NCBI RefSeq assembly: GCF_900100965.1
Contig: NZ_FMUJ01000004.1
Location: 124,001 to 188,000, forward strand
DNA length: 64,000 nt
Reading direction: 5' to 3'
From: Variovorax sp. EL159
GTDB taxonomy: Bacteria > Pseudomonadota > Gammaproteobacteria > Burkholderiales > Burkholderiaceae_C
Within the stretch, counting starts at the first letter, position 1. The number at the start of each line of letters is the position of its first letter. The position numbers and the translations under genes are program-made. Below are positions 1 to 9,140 of the stretch, piece by piece. The notes beneath the pieces were generated by a model, which was given only the letters and a program-made list of their open reading frames with translations, searched no databases and was not told the DNA's origin.

Positions 1-1
1 T

Positions 2-811
2 TTGGGCATTGCGATCGGGCCGCTGGTGGCCGACCTGTTCTCGGTGATCTCGCCGGCCGCGCGTGCGCGCATGAAACGCGACAAGGTCCGCACCTTTTCG
101 CTCGCGCCGGACGTGAAGGGCTGGTCGGGCTACTTTCCCAATCCGTTCAAGGTGCTCGACCGGGGCCAGGTGAAGTGGACCTTTGCGACCGCCGCGATCT
201 CCAGCGCCACCTTCGTGTTCAGCCCGGTCGCGATGACGGTGGTGCTCGGCGAACTGGTGGGCTCGCGCATCAAGCATGCGTACCACCGCCTCACGACCAC
301 GCTGGCCGCGCGCAACGGCGTGACCGAGGCGACCTACATCGCCGAGGCACTGATCCCGCTGATCGCCATCGGCCTGCCGCTGAGCCCGGTGGCAGCCGGC
401 CCGGCGGCGCCGCTCTTCAATGCGCCGCCGGTGTTCACCATCGACTCGGCCACGGGCCAGACGCACAACCTGCACAACCTGCTGAACCACTGGGAGTTTC
501 TGGGCTACGGCATGCTGGCGGTGGTGCTCGCGGCATTGGTGGCGTATCCGTTCACGATGAACTTCGCGCGCCGCGCGGCGCTGTTCGTCTCGCGCAAAGT
601 GAGCCACGAGGCGATCATCGCGACCTTCGTCGGGTTGATCGTGGTGATCAGCGTGTGGGAAGGCCAGTTGCTCGGCCTCTTGGTGATCTTGACGATGGGC
701 CTGCTCGGCGGGCTGCTGTCGCGTGCCATCGGCTTCAACACCGGCGTGCAGTTCATGGGCTACTACACGGCGGTGCTGACAGTGCCGGCGGTGCTCAAGG
801 CTTTCGGCTAG
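2..811 (+). CDS. TctA-like tripartite tricarboxylate transporter permease, C-terminal part
   Basis: The frame is open from the window edge, so the N-terminus is missing and the first codon here is not a start. The visible 269 residues hold at least five hydrophobic segments. The stretch GVTEATYIAEALIPLIAIGL followed by a proline-rich turn resembles the second half of TctA permeases, the large membrane subunit that imports carboxylates delivered by a periplasmic Bug/TctC protein. About half of the usual ~500 residues is present. Its last codons overlap the convergent AsmA-like gene by 17 bases. The family call is by resemblance only; another large transporter family is possible. Confidence 0.6.
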   Translation: MGIAIGPLVADLFSVISPAARARMKRDKVRTFSLAPDVKGWSGYFPNPFKVLDRGQVKWTFATAAISSATFVFSPVAMTVVLGELVGSRIKHAYHRLTTTLAARNGVTEATYIAEALIPLIAIGLPLSPVAAGPAAPLFNAPPVFTIDSATGQTHNLHNLLNHWEFLGYGMLAVVLAALVAYPFTMNFARRAALFVSRKVSHEAIIATFVGLIVVISVWEGQLLGLLVILTMGLLGGLLSRAIGFNTGVQFMGYYTAVLTVPAVLKAFG

Positions 812-2132
812 GTCTGGCCGGCGGTTTGGCAGGTGCCGGCTTGCCGCCGCCGAACAGCTTTTCGACCTGCTGCCCCACGCGCGCGCCGATGGCGGTGCCC
901 ACGCCCGGCAGCACCGCGCTGCCGATGGCCGCGCCCGTGAGCGCGGCGCCGGTCAGCGACAGCTCGGGGTCGCTCACCGTGCCGCCGATCTTGAGCGGCA
1001 CGCCGACCACGCCGTCGACAAGATCGACCGCCACTTCGCCATCGATCTTGCGGTTGAACAGGCGCAGCTTGCCGCTCGCGCTGAGCACGCCCGAGCGCGC
1101 CTGGAGGTTGCTGTACTGCATCACCACGCCGTCGTCGGTGGACTGGGTGTCGAGCGTGCCGGTGAGTTCGTCCAGCGCCGTGCGGCCGCCGCGGCTGATG
1201 CCGGCGGTGCTCACGGCCTTGGCGATGTCCAGCTTGGTGAGCGTGGCGGGCTGGACCGAAAAGGTGGTGCGGGTGTGCAGGCTGCGCATCAGCGCGCCCA
1301 GGTCCTGCGCCTTGTCGGTCTGCGCCTCCAGCGTGGAATGGCCCGAGACCTTGCCCGCCACCGGGGTGCTGCGGCCGAAGGCCTGCACCAGGCTTTCGAT
1401 GTCGATCTGGTGCGGATCGAGCTCGGCCGACGCGCGCAGCTTGCCGTCGGCCAGCGTCTCGAAGCGCGCGACGCCGTTCCAGGTGCCGCCGCCCGCGTCG
1501 ATGCGGGTGCGCCAGCGGTCCTGCCCGGCCTCGCGGTCCAGCCGCAGGCGCACCGGCGGCGACACGCCGGCCCGCTCGATGCGGGCCTGGCGCGGACGCC
1601 ATTCGGGGTCGAAGGCGATCTCGCCGTCGTAGGCCAGCGCGATGTCGCGCCGGTCGATCCAGACCACGTCGCGCCACCGCAGCAGTTCCACGGGGACGGG
1701 CGCCAGCGTCCAGGGCGTGGGCAGCGCGACGAGGTCGCCGCCGCCCTCCGCCGGCTTGGGGCCCTTGCCGCGAAAGGCCTGCACGGAGGTGCGCGGCAGC
1801 ACGAGGCTGTCGATCTCGACGTCGTCGACGGCAATGACGCGGTGCAGCAGCGGCGCGAGCCTCAGCTGCAGCGCGATGCGGCGCAGGGTGATGGGGCGCG
1901 GCTGCTCGGTGGCGATGTCGGTCAGCACCAGCACGGGCGCCGGCAGCAGCGACCAGTGGGCACCGCCGACCTTGAGCGCGACGCCGAAGCGCTTTTCGAA
2001 GCTGGTGGCAACCTGCGCGGCCACTTCGGCGCCGGTGGGCAACTTGGCGCGCACCACGAGCACCAGCACCCCGACGCCCAGCACCAACACGGCGGCGATG
2101 CCGATGAGCCAAGGTCGGGCCGGGTGCTTCAT
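795..2132 (-). CDS. AsmA-family inner-membrane-anchored protein
   Basis: The 445-residue product begins with a short basic stretch and one membrane segment (about residues 8-28), followed by a long periplasmic domain. The pattern FGVALKVGGAHWSLLPAP and the later LRLFNRKIDGEVAVDLVDG region are typical of AsmA/TamB-related proteins, which act in outer membrane biogenesis and lipid transport. The C-terminus ends in a glycine-rich hydrophobic stretch and a basic, proline-rich tail. It is shorter than E. coli AsmA (about 617 residues), like many AsmA-like paralogues. It converges on the upstream transporter gene and is divergent from the thioesterase gene, about 85 bases away. The precise role is unknown. 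Confidence 0.75.
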   Translation of the reverse strand: MKHPARPWLIGIAAVLVLGVGVLVLVVRAKLPTGAEVAAQVATSFEKRFGVALKVGGAHWSLLPAPVLVLTDIATEQPRPITLRRIALQLRLAPLLHRVIAVDDVEIDSLVLPRTSVQAFRGKGPKPAEGGGDLVALPTPWTLAPVPVELLRWRDVVWIDRRDIALAYDGEIAFDPEWRPRQARIERAGVSPPVRLRLDREAGQDRWRTRIDAGGGTWNGVARFETLADGKLRASAELDPHQIDIESLVQAFGRSTPVAGKVSGHSTLEAQTDKAQDLGALMRSLHTRTTFSVQPATLTKLDIAKAVSTAGISRGGRTALDELTGTLDTQSTDDGVVMQYSNLQARSGVLSASGKLRLFNRKIDGEVAVDLVDGVVGVPLKIGGTVSDPELSLTGAALTGAAIGSAVLPGVGTAIGARVGQQVEKLFGGGKPAPAKPPARPSRKP

Positions 2133-2217
2133 CGGCCCAAGGTAGCACGCAAAGGCGACTGCCGTTGTCAGCCGCCATCGCTATAGTTTCCCGACACCCT
2201 GTACCGGAGAGAACCGA

Positions 2218-2640
2218 ATGCGTATCTGGAAAAAAGAAATCACCGTCGAAGAACTGACCCGCAACCATGTCGGCACCGCCGTCGCCACGCTGGGCATGGA
2301 GTTCCTGGAGGTGGGCGACGACTTCATCCGCGCCCGCGTGCCGGTCGACGAACGCACCCGCCAGCCCTACGGCATCCTGCACGGCGGCGTGTCGGTGGTG
2401 CTGGCCGAAACGCTGGGCTCCTGCGGCGCCCACTACTCGGCCCCGGAAGGCGACCGCGCCGTGGGCCTGGACATCAACGCCAACCACATCCGCTCGGTCA
2501 CCAGCGGCTGGGTCATCGGCACCGCCCGGCCGGTGCACCGGGGCCGTACCACGCAGGTCTGGCAGATCGACCTGACGAACGAGGCGGGCGAGCTGACCTG
2601 CGTGTCGCGCATCACGATGGCGGTGCTGCAGCCGCGTTGA
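2218..2640 (+). CDS. Hotdog-fold acyl-CoA thioesterase (MenI/YdiI-like)
   Basis: The 140-residue protein aligns by eye along its whole length with E. coli YdiI/MenI and EntH. Both begin with an IWKK-ITVE-type start and carry the active-site block QPYGILHGGVSVVLAETLGS. Gln49, His55 and Glu64 correspond to the catalytic Gln, His and Glu of that family, which hydrolyses aroyl- and acyl-CoA thioesters in the cytoplasm. ATG 2218 follows GGAGAGAA closely. It stands alone between divergent and convergent neighbours, so the substrate cannot be inferred from context. Menaquinone genes are not seen here, so a general or aromatic acyl-CoA role is more likely than a menaquinone one. Confidence 0.88.
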   Translation: MRIWKKEITVEELTRNHVGTAVATLGMEFLEVGDDFIRARVPVDERTRQPYGILHGGVSVVLAETLGSCGAHYSAPEGDRAVGLDINANHIRSVTSGWVIGTARPVHRGRTTQVWQIDLTNEAGELTCVSRITMAVLQPR

Positions 2641-2676
2641 GGCGGCGGCCGCGCTTTCGCTCGCCCGATTTCCGCG

Positions 2677-3150
2677 CTACTTCCGCGGGCAGCTGTCCAG
2701 GCGCTGCGCCTGCCTGACCAGGCGCCCCGTGTCCTCCGCGAGGCAGGCACTCCGTGCAGTGGGCTCCATGGAGCCGCCGCCCCACGCCCTGGCGGCGCGC
2801 TTTGCGCATGCCCTGTCGCGGGCAGCCTTCCACCGCTCGACCCTGGCTTCGATCGCCCCTTTGCACGCGGGACGCCCACGCACCTTGCCCGCGACCACGC
2901 GATCGAGCGTCAGCTCGGCCGCCACCACATCGCGGTAAGCGCAGAAGTACATGCTCTGCTGGTCGGCCGCGCAATCTGCGGTCAGGCGGCTCAGTTCTTC
3001 CTCGGACAGCTGGCTGCGCCGGGACAGTGCGGACAGGACTTCTTGGGCGGAAGGCGTTTCGACGGACTTTGCGGAGGGCTGCGCAAACGCCGACGCGCAA
3101 AAGCTCATGGCGATGAGCCACAAGCACGCAGCAAGACGTCCTGTGTTCAT
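2677..3150 (-). CDS. Secreted LprI-like (DUF1311-type) protein, putative lysozyme inhibitor/immunity protein
   Basis: The 157-residue product has a clear Sec signal peptide ending near SAFAQ (residues 1-24) and six cysteines in the mature part (60, 70, 96, 115, 136, 154), so three disulfides are possible. The spacing of C, WKAARDRAC, GGS and the last C-R-L block resembles the LprI N-terminal family, some members of which inhibit lysozyme. The ATG overlaps the stop of the GH24 lysozyme gene (ATGA at 3147-3150), so the two are translationally coupled. A periplasmic protein with this fold next to a muramidase suggests immunity or inhibition. That function is inferred from fold and position. Confidence 0.72.
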   Translation of the reverse strand: MNTGRLAACLWLIAMSFCASAFAQPSAKSVETPSAQEVLSALSRRSQLSEEELSRLTADCAADQQSMYFCAYRDVVAAELTLDRVVAGKVRGRPACKGAIEARVERWKAARDRACAKRAARAWGGGSMEPTARSACLAEDTGRLVRQAQRLDSCPRK

Positions 3151-3647
3151 CGGGACGGCGCGACGGGTTGGAACGGCGTCACCTCTTCGCGGCGCCGGTT
3201 CACGAGCCCTGAGGACCTGACCGCCCGTCCCCTGCGGCCGCTGGCATCTCTGGGATGAATGAAAACGTGATTGGTCATGTTCGCCGCCACGTCCGCGTTG
3301 CTGCCGCGATCCGCGGCGTCGAGGGTTCTGCGCGCGCCGGTCGGGCCTGCGTTGAAAGTAAAACTCACCAGTGCGTCGAACTGTTCCTGTGTGAGCGCCT
3401 GACGGGTCACGCGGCGGCGCACCGTCTCTTCGGCCGAGGCGACCCTGGAGGCCAGTGCAGCATCCACTTGAGCGACCGTGACGGTGCGTCCCAGTTCTTC
3501 GGCGGTGCATCCGCCCAGGTGAGCCAGCGTGCCGGCGCCGAAGGTGCAGTTGTTTGCCACGTCGTTGTAGTACCGCAGAACGGCGCGCTCCCGGCGGCGA
3601 AGCTCGGACATGCCCGCGGCACTCATCCTCATGGTTTCGTTGGCCAT
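3147..3647 (-). CDS. GH24-type lysozyme (phage endolysin / T6SS-effector-like muramidase)
   Basis: The 166-residue protein has the T4-lysozyme catalytic signature E-x8-D-x5-T: Glu20, Asp29 and Thr35 lie in RERAVLRYYNDVANNCTFGA. The family block LTQEQFDALVSFTFNAG follows at about residues 86-102. There is no signal peptide and no N-terminal signal-anchor, so export would need holin-like, type VI or other help. The start ATG 3647 has a strong GGGAGGA site seven bases upstream. No tail, holin or VgrG gene is nearby, so it is not part of a visible prophage. The coupled downstream gene encodes a periplasmic LprI-like protein, which fits an effector-immunity pair. Confidence 0.82.
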   Translation of the reverse strand: MANETMRMSAAGMSELRRRERAVLRYYNDVANNCTFGAGTLAHLGGCTAEELGRTVTVAQVDAALASRVASAEETVRRRVTRQALTQEQFDALVSFTFNAGPTGARRTLDAADRGSNADVAANMTNHVFIHPRDASGRRGRAVRSSGLVNRRREEVTPFQPVAPSR

Positions 3648-3910
3648 CTTTCCTCCCGTTGTTGATGTTCTGACGCCGCGAGGCTAGAGACATACGCCGG
3701 GACGTCATACCCAATCCGTCACGGTCGGGCCGCAAATTGCCGGTTCACATTCTTCTCGCGCGCACGCCGCCCCTGCTGTGCTCCCGGATGTTCAGCACGA
3801 GACGCTTCGACCACAATCACGCCCCGGGAGAGCCAGGGCGCGCTGGGACAAGCGCAGGCGATTCGACGACCACCACCAACCGACACCCCCTCAAGAGGAG
3901 CAAAGAAGAC

Positions 3911-5197
3911 ATGTTCAACTGGACTGAAAGACCGGCGTCCGCGCTGGCCAACGGCGCGGTCATCGCGCCGGACGAGCGGCTGCCCTGGCTGCAGACCGGC
4001 GCGATGGGCGTGCAGCACGTCATCGCGATGTTCGGCGCCACGGTGCTGGCGCCGATCCTGATGGGCTTCAGCCCCAACATCGCGATCCTGATGAGCGGCA
4101 TCGGCACGCTGATCTTCTACTTCGTGACCGGCGGCAAGGTGCCCAGCTACCTGGGTTCGAGCTTCGCCTTCATCGGCGTGGTGATCGCGGCCAGCGGCTA
4201 CGCGGGCAAGGGGCCCAACGCCAACATCGCGGTGGCGCTCGGCGGGATCATCGCCTGCGGGGTGGTCTACATCCTGATCGGCGCCCTGGTGCAGGCCATC
4301 GGCACGGGGTGGATCGAGCGCTTCATGCCGCCGGTGGTGACGGGCGCGGTGGTGGCGGTGATCGGGCTCAACCTGGCGAGCGTGCCGATCAAGAACATGG
4401 CGGCCAGCAATTTCGAGTCGTGGATGCAGGCCGTGACCTTCCTGTGCGTGGGCCTGGTGGCGGTGTTCGCGCGCGGCATGCTGCAGCGCCTGCTGATCCT
4501 GGCCGGGTTGATCCTGGCCACGGTGGTCTACGCGGTGCTGACCAATGGTCTGGGCTGGGGCAAGCCGGTGGACCTGAGCGGCATCGCCAACGCGGCCTGG
4601 GTCGGCATGCCGACCTTCACCACGCCGGTGTTCACGGCCAATGCGATGCTGCTGATCGCACCCGTGGCGATCATCCTGGTGGCGGAAAACCTCGGCCACC
4701 TGAAGGCGGTGACGGCCATGACCGGCCGCAACCTCGACCCCTACATGGGCCGCGCCTTCATCGGCGACGGCATTGCCACGGTGGTGAGCGGCGCCGCGGG
4801 CGGCACGGGCGTGACGACCTACGCCGAGAACATCGGCGTGATGGCGGCCACGCGCATCTACTCCACCGCGGTGTTCGTGGTGGCGGCGCTGATCGCGCTG
4901 GTGCTGGGCTTCAGCCCCAAGTTCGGCGCGCTGATCCAGGCCATTCCGCTGCCGGTGATGGGCGGCGTGAGCATCGTGGTGTTCGGCCTGATCGCCATTG
5001 CCGGCGCCAAGATCTGGGTCGACAACAAGGTCGACTTCTCGCAGAACAAGAACCTGATCGTGGCGGCGATCACGCTGATCATCGGCACCGGCGACTTCAC
5101 GCTGAAGTTCGGCGACTTCGCGCTGGGTGGCATCGGAACCGCCACTTTCGGGGCGATCCTCCTCTACGCGCTGCTGGGCAAATCGCGCAACGCCTGA
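3911..5197 (+). CDS. Uracil/xanthine permease (UraA/RutG-like nucleobase:cation symporter)
   Basis: The 428-residue protein is about the length of E. coli UraA (429) and highly hydrophobic throughout, consistent with 14 membrane segments. The AEN motif in ILVAENLGHLKAV and the block GGTGVTTYAENIGVMAATR contain the glutamates that bind uracil in UraA. The frame is open further upstream to 3737, but ATG 3911 follows an AAGAGGAGC site and starts the natural FNWTERP N-terminus, so it is preferred. No pyrimidine catabolic genes are adjacent. A uracil preference over xanthine is favoured by the TTYAENIG motif but is not certain. Confidence 0.85.
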   Translation: MFNWTERPASALANGAVIAPDERLPWLQTGAMGVQHVIAMFGATVLAPILMGFSPNIAILMSGIGTLIFYFVTGGKVPSYLGSSFAFIGVVIAASGYAGKGPNANIAVALGGIIACGVVYILIGALVQAIGTGWIERFMPPVVTGAVVAVIGLNLASVPIKNMAASNFESWMQAVTFLCVGLVAVFARGMLQRLLILAGLILATVVYAVLTNGLGWGKPVDLSGIANAAWVGMPTFTTPVFTANAMLLIAPVAIILVAENLGHLKAVTAMTGRNLDPYMGRAFIGDGIATVVSGAAGGTGVTTYAENIGVMAATRIYSTAVFVVAALIALVLGFSPKFGALIQAIPLPVMGGVSIVVFGLIAIAGAKIWVDNKVDFSQNKNLIVAAITLIIGTGDFTLKFGDFALGGIGTATFGAILLYALLGKSRNA

Positions 5198-5319
5198 CCC
5201 TTGGGAAAGTGAAACGTCGTGCAAGAAGTGTTGTGCCGGGTACTTGAAAGAGGGGCCGGTCACCGGCCGGAAGCCCGCGCCCGTTAGACTCCAACGCTTT
5301 TCGCACCGACGTTTTCCCA

Positions 5320-6102
5320 ATGGCCGATGTCTCCGCCGCGCGCACCAAGGCGGTTTTCGAATTCAAGAGCGCCACGCTGCCGCTGATTGCAGTGATCCTC
5401 AAGACGTCCGACCTGGACGTGCTGGCCGAGGCACTCGACGCCCAGCTGGCCGACTCCCCCGACTTCTTCGAGCAGGAGCCGGTGGTGATCGACCTCTCGC
5501 TGCTGCAAGGGCAGGACGAGGACGGCGGCGACGCCGACGCCACCGCCGAGATCGACTTCGCCGCCCTGCGCAGCCTGCTGGCGCGCCACCAGACCCAGCC
5601 GATCGCGGTGCGCGGCGGCAACGCCGCCCAGAACGCCGCGGCCCGCGCCGCCGGCCTGTCGCTGGCGGCCATGCCCTCGGCGCCCGCACCCCGCCCCCCT
5701 GCCCCGCCCGCCGAGGCCCCGGCCGCGTCGGAAGCCCCGCAGATCGTGCGCGAAGTGCCGGTGCCGGCCAACGGCACGCTGCTGATCGACAAACCGCTGC
5801 GCTCGGGCCAGCAGGTCTACGCCCGTGGCGGCGACGTGGTGGTGACGGCAGTGGTGAGCTTCGGCGCCGAGGTCATTGCCGACGGCAACGTGCATGTGTA
5901 TGCACCGCTGCGCGGCAAGGCGATTGCCGGCGCGCGCGGCAACACCGAGGCGCGGATCTTCTCGACCTGCATGGAAGCGCAGCTGGTGGCCATCGCCGGG
6001 ATCTACCGGACGAATGAGGTGCCGCTGCCCGACACGGTGCTGGGCAAGTCGGCCCAGGTGCGCCTGGACGGCAAGAAAATCGCGATCGACGCGATTCCAT
6101 GA
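5320..6102 (+). CDS. minC: Septum site-determining protein MinC
   Basis: MinC inhibits FtsZ assembly away from mid-cell. The N-terminal domain (about residues 1-105) matches MinC_N, with an alanine/proline-rich linker near residues 108-145. The C-terminal beta-helix domain starts at VPANGTLLIDKPLRSGQQVY and contains GAEVIADGNVHVYAPLRGKA and the RIFSTCMEAQLVAIAG block that contacts MinD. It heads the minCDE operon, with minD about 70 bases downstream. Its 260 residues are slightly longer than the E. coli protein (231) because of the acidic insert and linker. Nothing indicates loss of function. Confidence 0.96.
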   Translation: MADVSAARTKAVFEFKSATLPLIAVILKTSDLDVLAEALDAQLADSPDFFEQEPVVIDLSLLQGQDEDGGDADATAEIDFAALRSLLARHQTQPIAVRGGNAAQNAAARAAGLSLAAMPSAPAPRPPAPPAEAPAASEAPQIVREVPVPANGTLLIDKPLRSGQQVYARGGDVVVTAVVSFGAEVIADGNVHVYAPLRGKAIAGARGNTEARIFSTCMEAQLVAIAGIYRTNEVPLPDTVLGKSAQVRLDGKKIAIDAIP

Positions 6103-6174
6103 CCCGGATCACCGGCTCACGGAACGCGACGACCCTGACAACCAACAACTGAATCGAAACAAGAAGGAATGGCC

Positions 6175-6990
6175 ATGGCCAAAATTGTGGTGGTGACTTC
6201 GGGCAAGGGCGGCGTCGGCAAGACGACCACGAGCGCCAGCTTTGCATCGGGCCTGGCGCTCGCGGGCAAGAAGACGGCCGTGATCGACTTCGACGTGGGC
6301 CTGCGCAACCTCGACCTGATCATGGGATGCGAACGCCGCGTGGTGTACGACCTGATCAACGTCATCCAGGGCGAAGCCAACCTGAGCCAGGCGCTCATCA
6401 AGGACAAGCAGTGCGAGAACCTCTTCGTGCTGGCTGCCTCGCAGACGCGCGACAAGGAAGCCCTGACGCAGGAAGGCGTCGAGAAGATCCTGGCCGACCT
6501 GGCCGCGATGGACTTCGAATACATCGTCTGCGACTCGCCCGCCGGCATCGAGACGGGCGCCATGATGGCGATGTACTTCGCCGATGAGGCGCTGATCGTG
6601 ACCAACCCCGAAGTCTCTTCGGTGCGCGACTCGGACCGCATCCTGGGCATGCTCAGCAGCAAGACCAAGCGCGCCAAGGACGGCGGCGACCCCATCAAGG
6701 AGCACCTGCTGATCACCCGCTACAACCCGAACCGGGTGGCGGGCGGACAGATGCTCTCGCTGGAAGACATCCAGGACATCCTGCGCATCAAGCTGATCGG
6801 CGTGATCCCCGAGTCGGAAAGCGTGCTGCATGCCTCCAACCAGGGCGTGCCGGCGATCCACGACAAGGACACCGACGTGGCGCAGGCCTACAGCGACGTG
6901 GTGGCGCGCTTTCTCGGCGAAGAGAAACCGATGCGCTTCGTCGACGCCGAGAAGCCGGGCTTCTTCAAGCGGATTTTCGGGAGTAAGTAG
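6175..6990 (+). CDS. minD: Septum site-determining ATPase MinD
   Basis: MinD is the membrane-cycling ATPase that recruits MinC and is displaced by MinE. The deviant Walker [10 protein letters not shown] sits at residues 10-18, and the C-terminus [12 protein letters not shown] is the amphipathic membrane-targeting helix. Two in-frame ATGs exist, at 6169 and 6175. The AAGAAGG ribosome site at 6161-6167 is one base from the first and seven from the second, so 6175 is chosen; this also gives the usual [13 protein letters not shown] start. minE follows after two bases. Confidence 0.97.
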   Translation: MAKIVVVTSGKGGVGKTTTSASFASGLALAGKKTAVIDFDVGLRNLDLIMGCERRVVYDLINVIQGEANLSQALIKDKQCENLFVLAASQTRDKEALTQEGVEKILADLAAMDFEYIVCDSPAGIETGAMMAMYFADEALIVTNPEVSSVRDSDRILGMLSSKTKRAKDGGDPIKEHLLITRYNPNRVAGGQMLSLEDIQDILRIKLIGVIPESESVLHASNQGVPAIHDKDTDVAQAYSDVVARFLGEEKPMRFVDAEKPGFFKRIFGSK

Positions 6991-6992
6991 GC

Positions 6993-7271
6993 ATGTCGTT
7001 TCTCTCGTTCCTGCTCGGCGAGAAGAAGAAGACTGCAAGCGTCGCGAAAGAGCGCCTGCAGATCATCCTCGCGCACGAGCGCTCCAGCCTCAGCGGCAAG
7101 AAGCGCCCCGACTATCTGCCCGAACTCCAGCGCGAGCTGGTGGCGGTGATTTCCAAGTACGTGTCGATCAACGCGGACGACATCAAGGTGCACCTGGAAA
7201 CCCAGGACAACCTCGAAGTGCTCGACATCAAGATCGAGCTGCCCGATCCGACGCCTGCGCCTGCGCGCTGA
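6993..7271 (+). CDS. minE: Cell division topological specificity factor MinE
   Basis: The 92-residue protein begins [16 protein letters not shown], matching the MinE membrane-binding N-terminus. The anti-MinCD helix region [14 protein letters not shown] follows, then the dimerisation domain with [19 protein letters not shown]. It stimulates MinD ATPase and drives pole-to-pole oscillation. The start lies two bases after the minD stop, so it is translationally coupled. Its last 44 bases overlap the 3' end of the convergent rhodanese gene, so the two transcripts are antisense there. Confidence 0.96.
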   Translation: MSFLSFLLGEKKKTASVAKERLQIILAHERSSLSGKKRPDYLPELQRELVAVISKYVSINADDIKVHLETQDNLEVLDIKIELPDPTPAPAR

Positions 7272-8898
7272 GCGGCGGCCAGGGAAAGAAGCGAAAGCGC
7301 ACCGACGGGTCTTGCACGACCCGCTCGGACAGCGCGCGCTCCCACGCCAGGTAGTCGGCCCAGGCCGCATCGCGGCGCGGACCGAACACACGCATCACCG
7401 AGCCCCAGTCGTCGTCGAACGGGGTCAGGAGCTGGGCCGGCACGAAAGCGGTCGTCAGCGGCCGCCCTGAGGCCTTCCAGCCCTGCGTTCCGCCCTGGAG
7501 CCAGGTGAACACCGCCCCCGAACCCGGCCAGCGCCGGTGCGCATCGCGCGCCACGCGGGCCGCCACCGCGCCATCGGGCGAGGTGAAGACCAGCGTGCGG
7601 CCAGGCGCGGCATGCGCAGCCAGGGGCGCGAGCGAGGCCGGCAGCATGTAGAGCGCGCCGGGCAGGTGGCCGCGTTCGAAGTCCAGGCTGGGGCCGACAT
7701 CGATCACCGTGACCGCGCCGTTCCTGCGCAGCTGGGCAAGGCCGGCATGGTCGAGTGCCTGGGGTGCTTCCTTGACGGTGACCGAGGCTGCGGGCGGGGC
7801 CTGTTCCGGCAGGAACGCATCGCCGCCGTAGATGTGCACCTCGGCCTGGTTGAGCTGCGTGAGCCAGAAGCTGGTGACGGCCGCGCGCAGGCGATGGGCC
7901 GGGTCGTCGAGCAGCACGATGCGCGCGCCGCGGGTGCCGATGAGGTTCTCGAAATGCATCAACAGCTGGCCACCTGGCACGTGCTGCACGGCCGTGCCCG
8001 CCAGGGCTGGATCGGCGGCGGGCCGCACGTCGAAGATGTAGAGCGTGCGCGAGTCGTCGGTGCGCCAGCGCGCGAGCTCTTCCGCGTCGGCCAGAGGCAG
8101 GGCGAGGCGTTCGATGAGTTCGTCGGCGATGCGGCGCAGCACCTGGGGCAACTCGGGCGGAAGCTCGTCCTCGGGCGCGGCGTTCTGGACGGTCGGCGCG
8201 CCCTGCAGGCCCCAGGCCATGACGCCGTCTTCGACGAACACCGCGTCGGGCGCATGGCCGAGCAGCCGCAGCGTGGTCGCGCCGATGATGCCGCGCGTAC
8301 GGCTGAAGCAGTTGATGGCCCACACGTGAGCCGTGTCGTGCGCCTCGAAGTGGCGCAGTGCCAGTTCGGTGCCGACATGGTTGCGTGCACCGGGCAGCGA
8401 CAGGAACTCGAACTCCGCACGCGGGCGGGCGTCGATCAGCGTGGTCGGCAGGCCGTCGCGCTGGCGTGCCCGCAGCGCCTCGGTGGACAGGGCCGGCGTG
8501 CTGTAGTGCAGGCGGGCGCGATCACCGAAGGCCTTGACCAGCGTGCCGTAGCCGTCGATGGCGGGCAGGCCTTCGGTCACCCAGCGTTGCAGGCCGCCGT
8601 CTAGCGTGCGCACGTCGGTGTAGCCGATGCGCGTGAGCAGTGCTTCTGCTGCGTGCGCGGCGCCGTCGGGCGCGTTGTAGTCGTCGTAGAGAACCACGGG
8701 TGTGGTGCGACGCGGCACCAATGTGCCGATCTGCAGTTCGAGGCCGCTGAATGGCGCATTGCGGGCGAGGTTGGGGTGGCGCTGCACGAACCATCGGGTT
8801 TCGCGCACGTCGAGCAGGGCCAGTTCTTCTGCGGGCTCGGCCAGCAGCAAGGTCTGCAGTTCGGCGGGGGTGATGGCCTTCTTCGGGGTCCAGCTCAT
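7228..8898 (-). CDS. Four-domain rhodanese-like sulfurtransferase
   Basis: The 556-residue protein reads as four tandem rhodanese domains, starting near residues 12, 135, 265 and 380, each with a variant of the LxDVR/LIDAR strand and a GHLPGA or GARNH turn. Only the second domain has a cysteine in the catalytic loop (Cys197 in [10 protein letters not shown]). The loops of the others read [17 protein letters not shown] and TSPDGAVAA, with no cysteine, so they are probably structural or regulatory. It may move sulfane sulfur in the cytoplasm; the acceptor is unknown. The gene stands alone, is convergent with minE, and its promoter side faces a repeat element. The ATG at 8898 has only a weak ribosome site. 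Confidence 0.82.
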   Translation of the reverse strand: MSWTPKKAITPAELQTLLLAEPAEELALLDVRETRWFVQRHPNLARNAPFSGLELQIGTLVPRRTTPVVLYDDYNAPDGAAHAAEALLTRIGYTDVRTLDGGLQRWVTEGLPAIDGYGTLVKAFGDRARLHYSTPALSTEALRARQRDGLPTTLIDARPRAEFEFLSLPGARNHVGTELALRHFEAHDTAHVWAINCFSRTRGIIGATTLRLLGHAPDAVFVEDGVMAWGLQGAPTVQNAAPEDELPPELPQVLRRIADELIERLALPLADAEELARWRTDDSRTLYIFDVRPAADPALAGTAVQHVPGGQLLMHFENLIGTRGARIVLLDDPAHRLRAAVTSFWLTQLNQAEVHIYGGDAFLPEQAPPAASVTVKEAPQALDHAGLAQLRRNGAVTVIDVGPSLDFERGHLPGALYMLPASLAPLAAHAAPGRTLVFTSPDGAVAARVARDAHRRWPGSGAVFTWLQGGTQGWKASGRPLTTAFVPAQLLTPFDDDWGSVMRVFGPRRDAAWADYLAWERALSERVVQDPSVRFRFFPWPPLSAQAQASDRAARS

Positions 8899-8962
8899 TT
8901 CGGTTTTCTACTACGTTGGCACTTGGTGTGTTTTTCGATCTTGTGTCGGGCTTTCGGGGTGG

Positions 8963-9060
8963 GTGCACAGGACACCGGGTACTCCCCTCCGCGAATGTCC
9001 CCCGGGGCTTCGCCCCTCCTCCTTTATTTCGCTGCGGGGAGCACCCGATGCCCTGTGCAC
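8963..9060 (+). repeat. Interspersed long-hairpin element, copy A (single)
   Basis: A 98-base imperfect palindrome. The arms GTGCACAGG and CCTGTGCAC close it, an inner arm pair CCGGGTACTCCCC / GGGGAGCACCCG continues the stem, and the conserved centre holds CTCCGCGAATGTCC, a small GGGGC/GCCCC hairpin and CCTCCTTTATTTCGCTGCG. A linker carrying GATCAAC (9086-9092) follows, as in the twin copies near 25.4 and 43.1 kb, but no second hairpin. It fills the gap between the rhodanese and Bug genes. I do not recognise it as a named family. Confidence 0.85.
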
Positions 9061-9140
9061 GATGAACGGTGTGCTTGTGCAGGCGGATCAACAGTCGCTC
9101 TGACCGGACGACGAACAGCTAGCAAGATCTCATCCAGGCA

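Noticed and set aside
808..2538. Long minus-strand frame of 576 residues overlapping the AsmA-like gene
   Set aside because: It is rich in Arg, Ala, Gly and His and is in another frame of a high-GC gene; no family resemblance. It is a shadow.
3147..3647. Prophage remnant suggested by the lysozyme
   Set aside because: No holin, tail, integrase or other phage gene is found around it, and the neighbour is a secreted inhibitor-like protein.
3719..5320. 533-residue minus-strand frame opposite the uracil permease
   Set aside because: Extreme His, Asp and Arg content, as expected from the antisense of a membrane-protein gene in GC-rich DNA.
8702..9103. Small ORFs across the repeat elements (also 25125-25592 and 42976-43264)
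   Set aside because: Their common peptide, CPPGLRPSSFISLRGAP or SPGAAPLLLYFAAGSTRC, is just the translated hairpin in different frames. They are likely over-annotated in related genomes.
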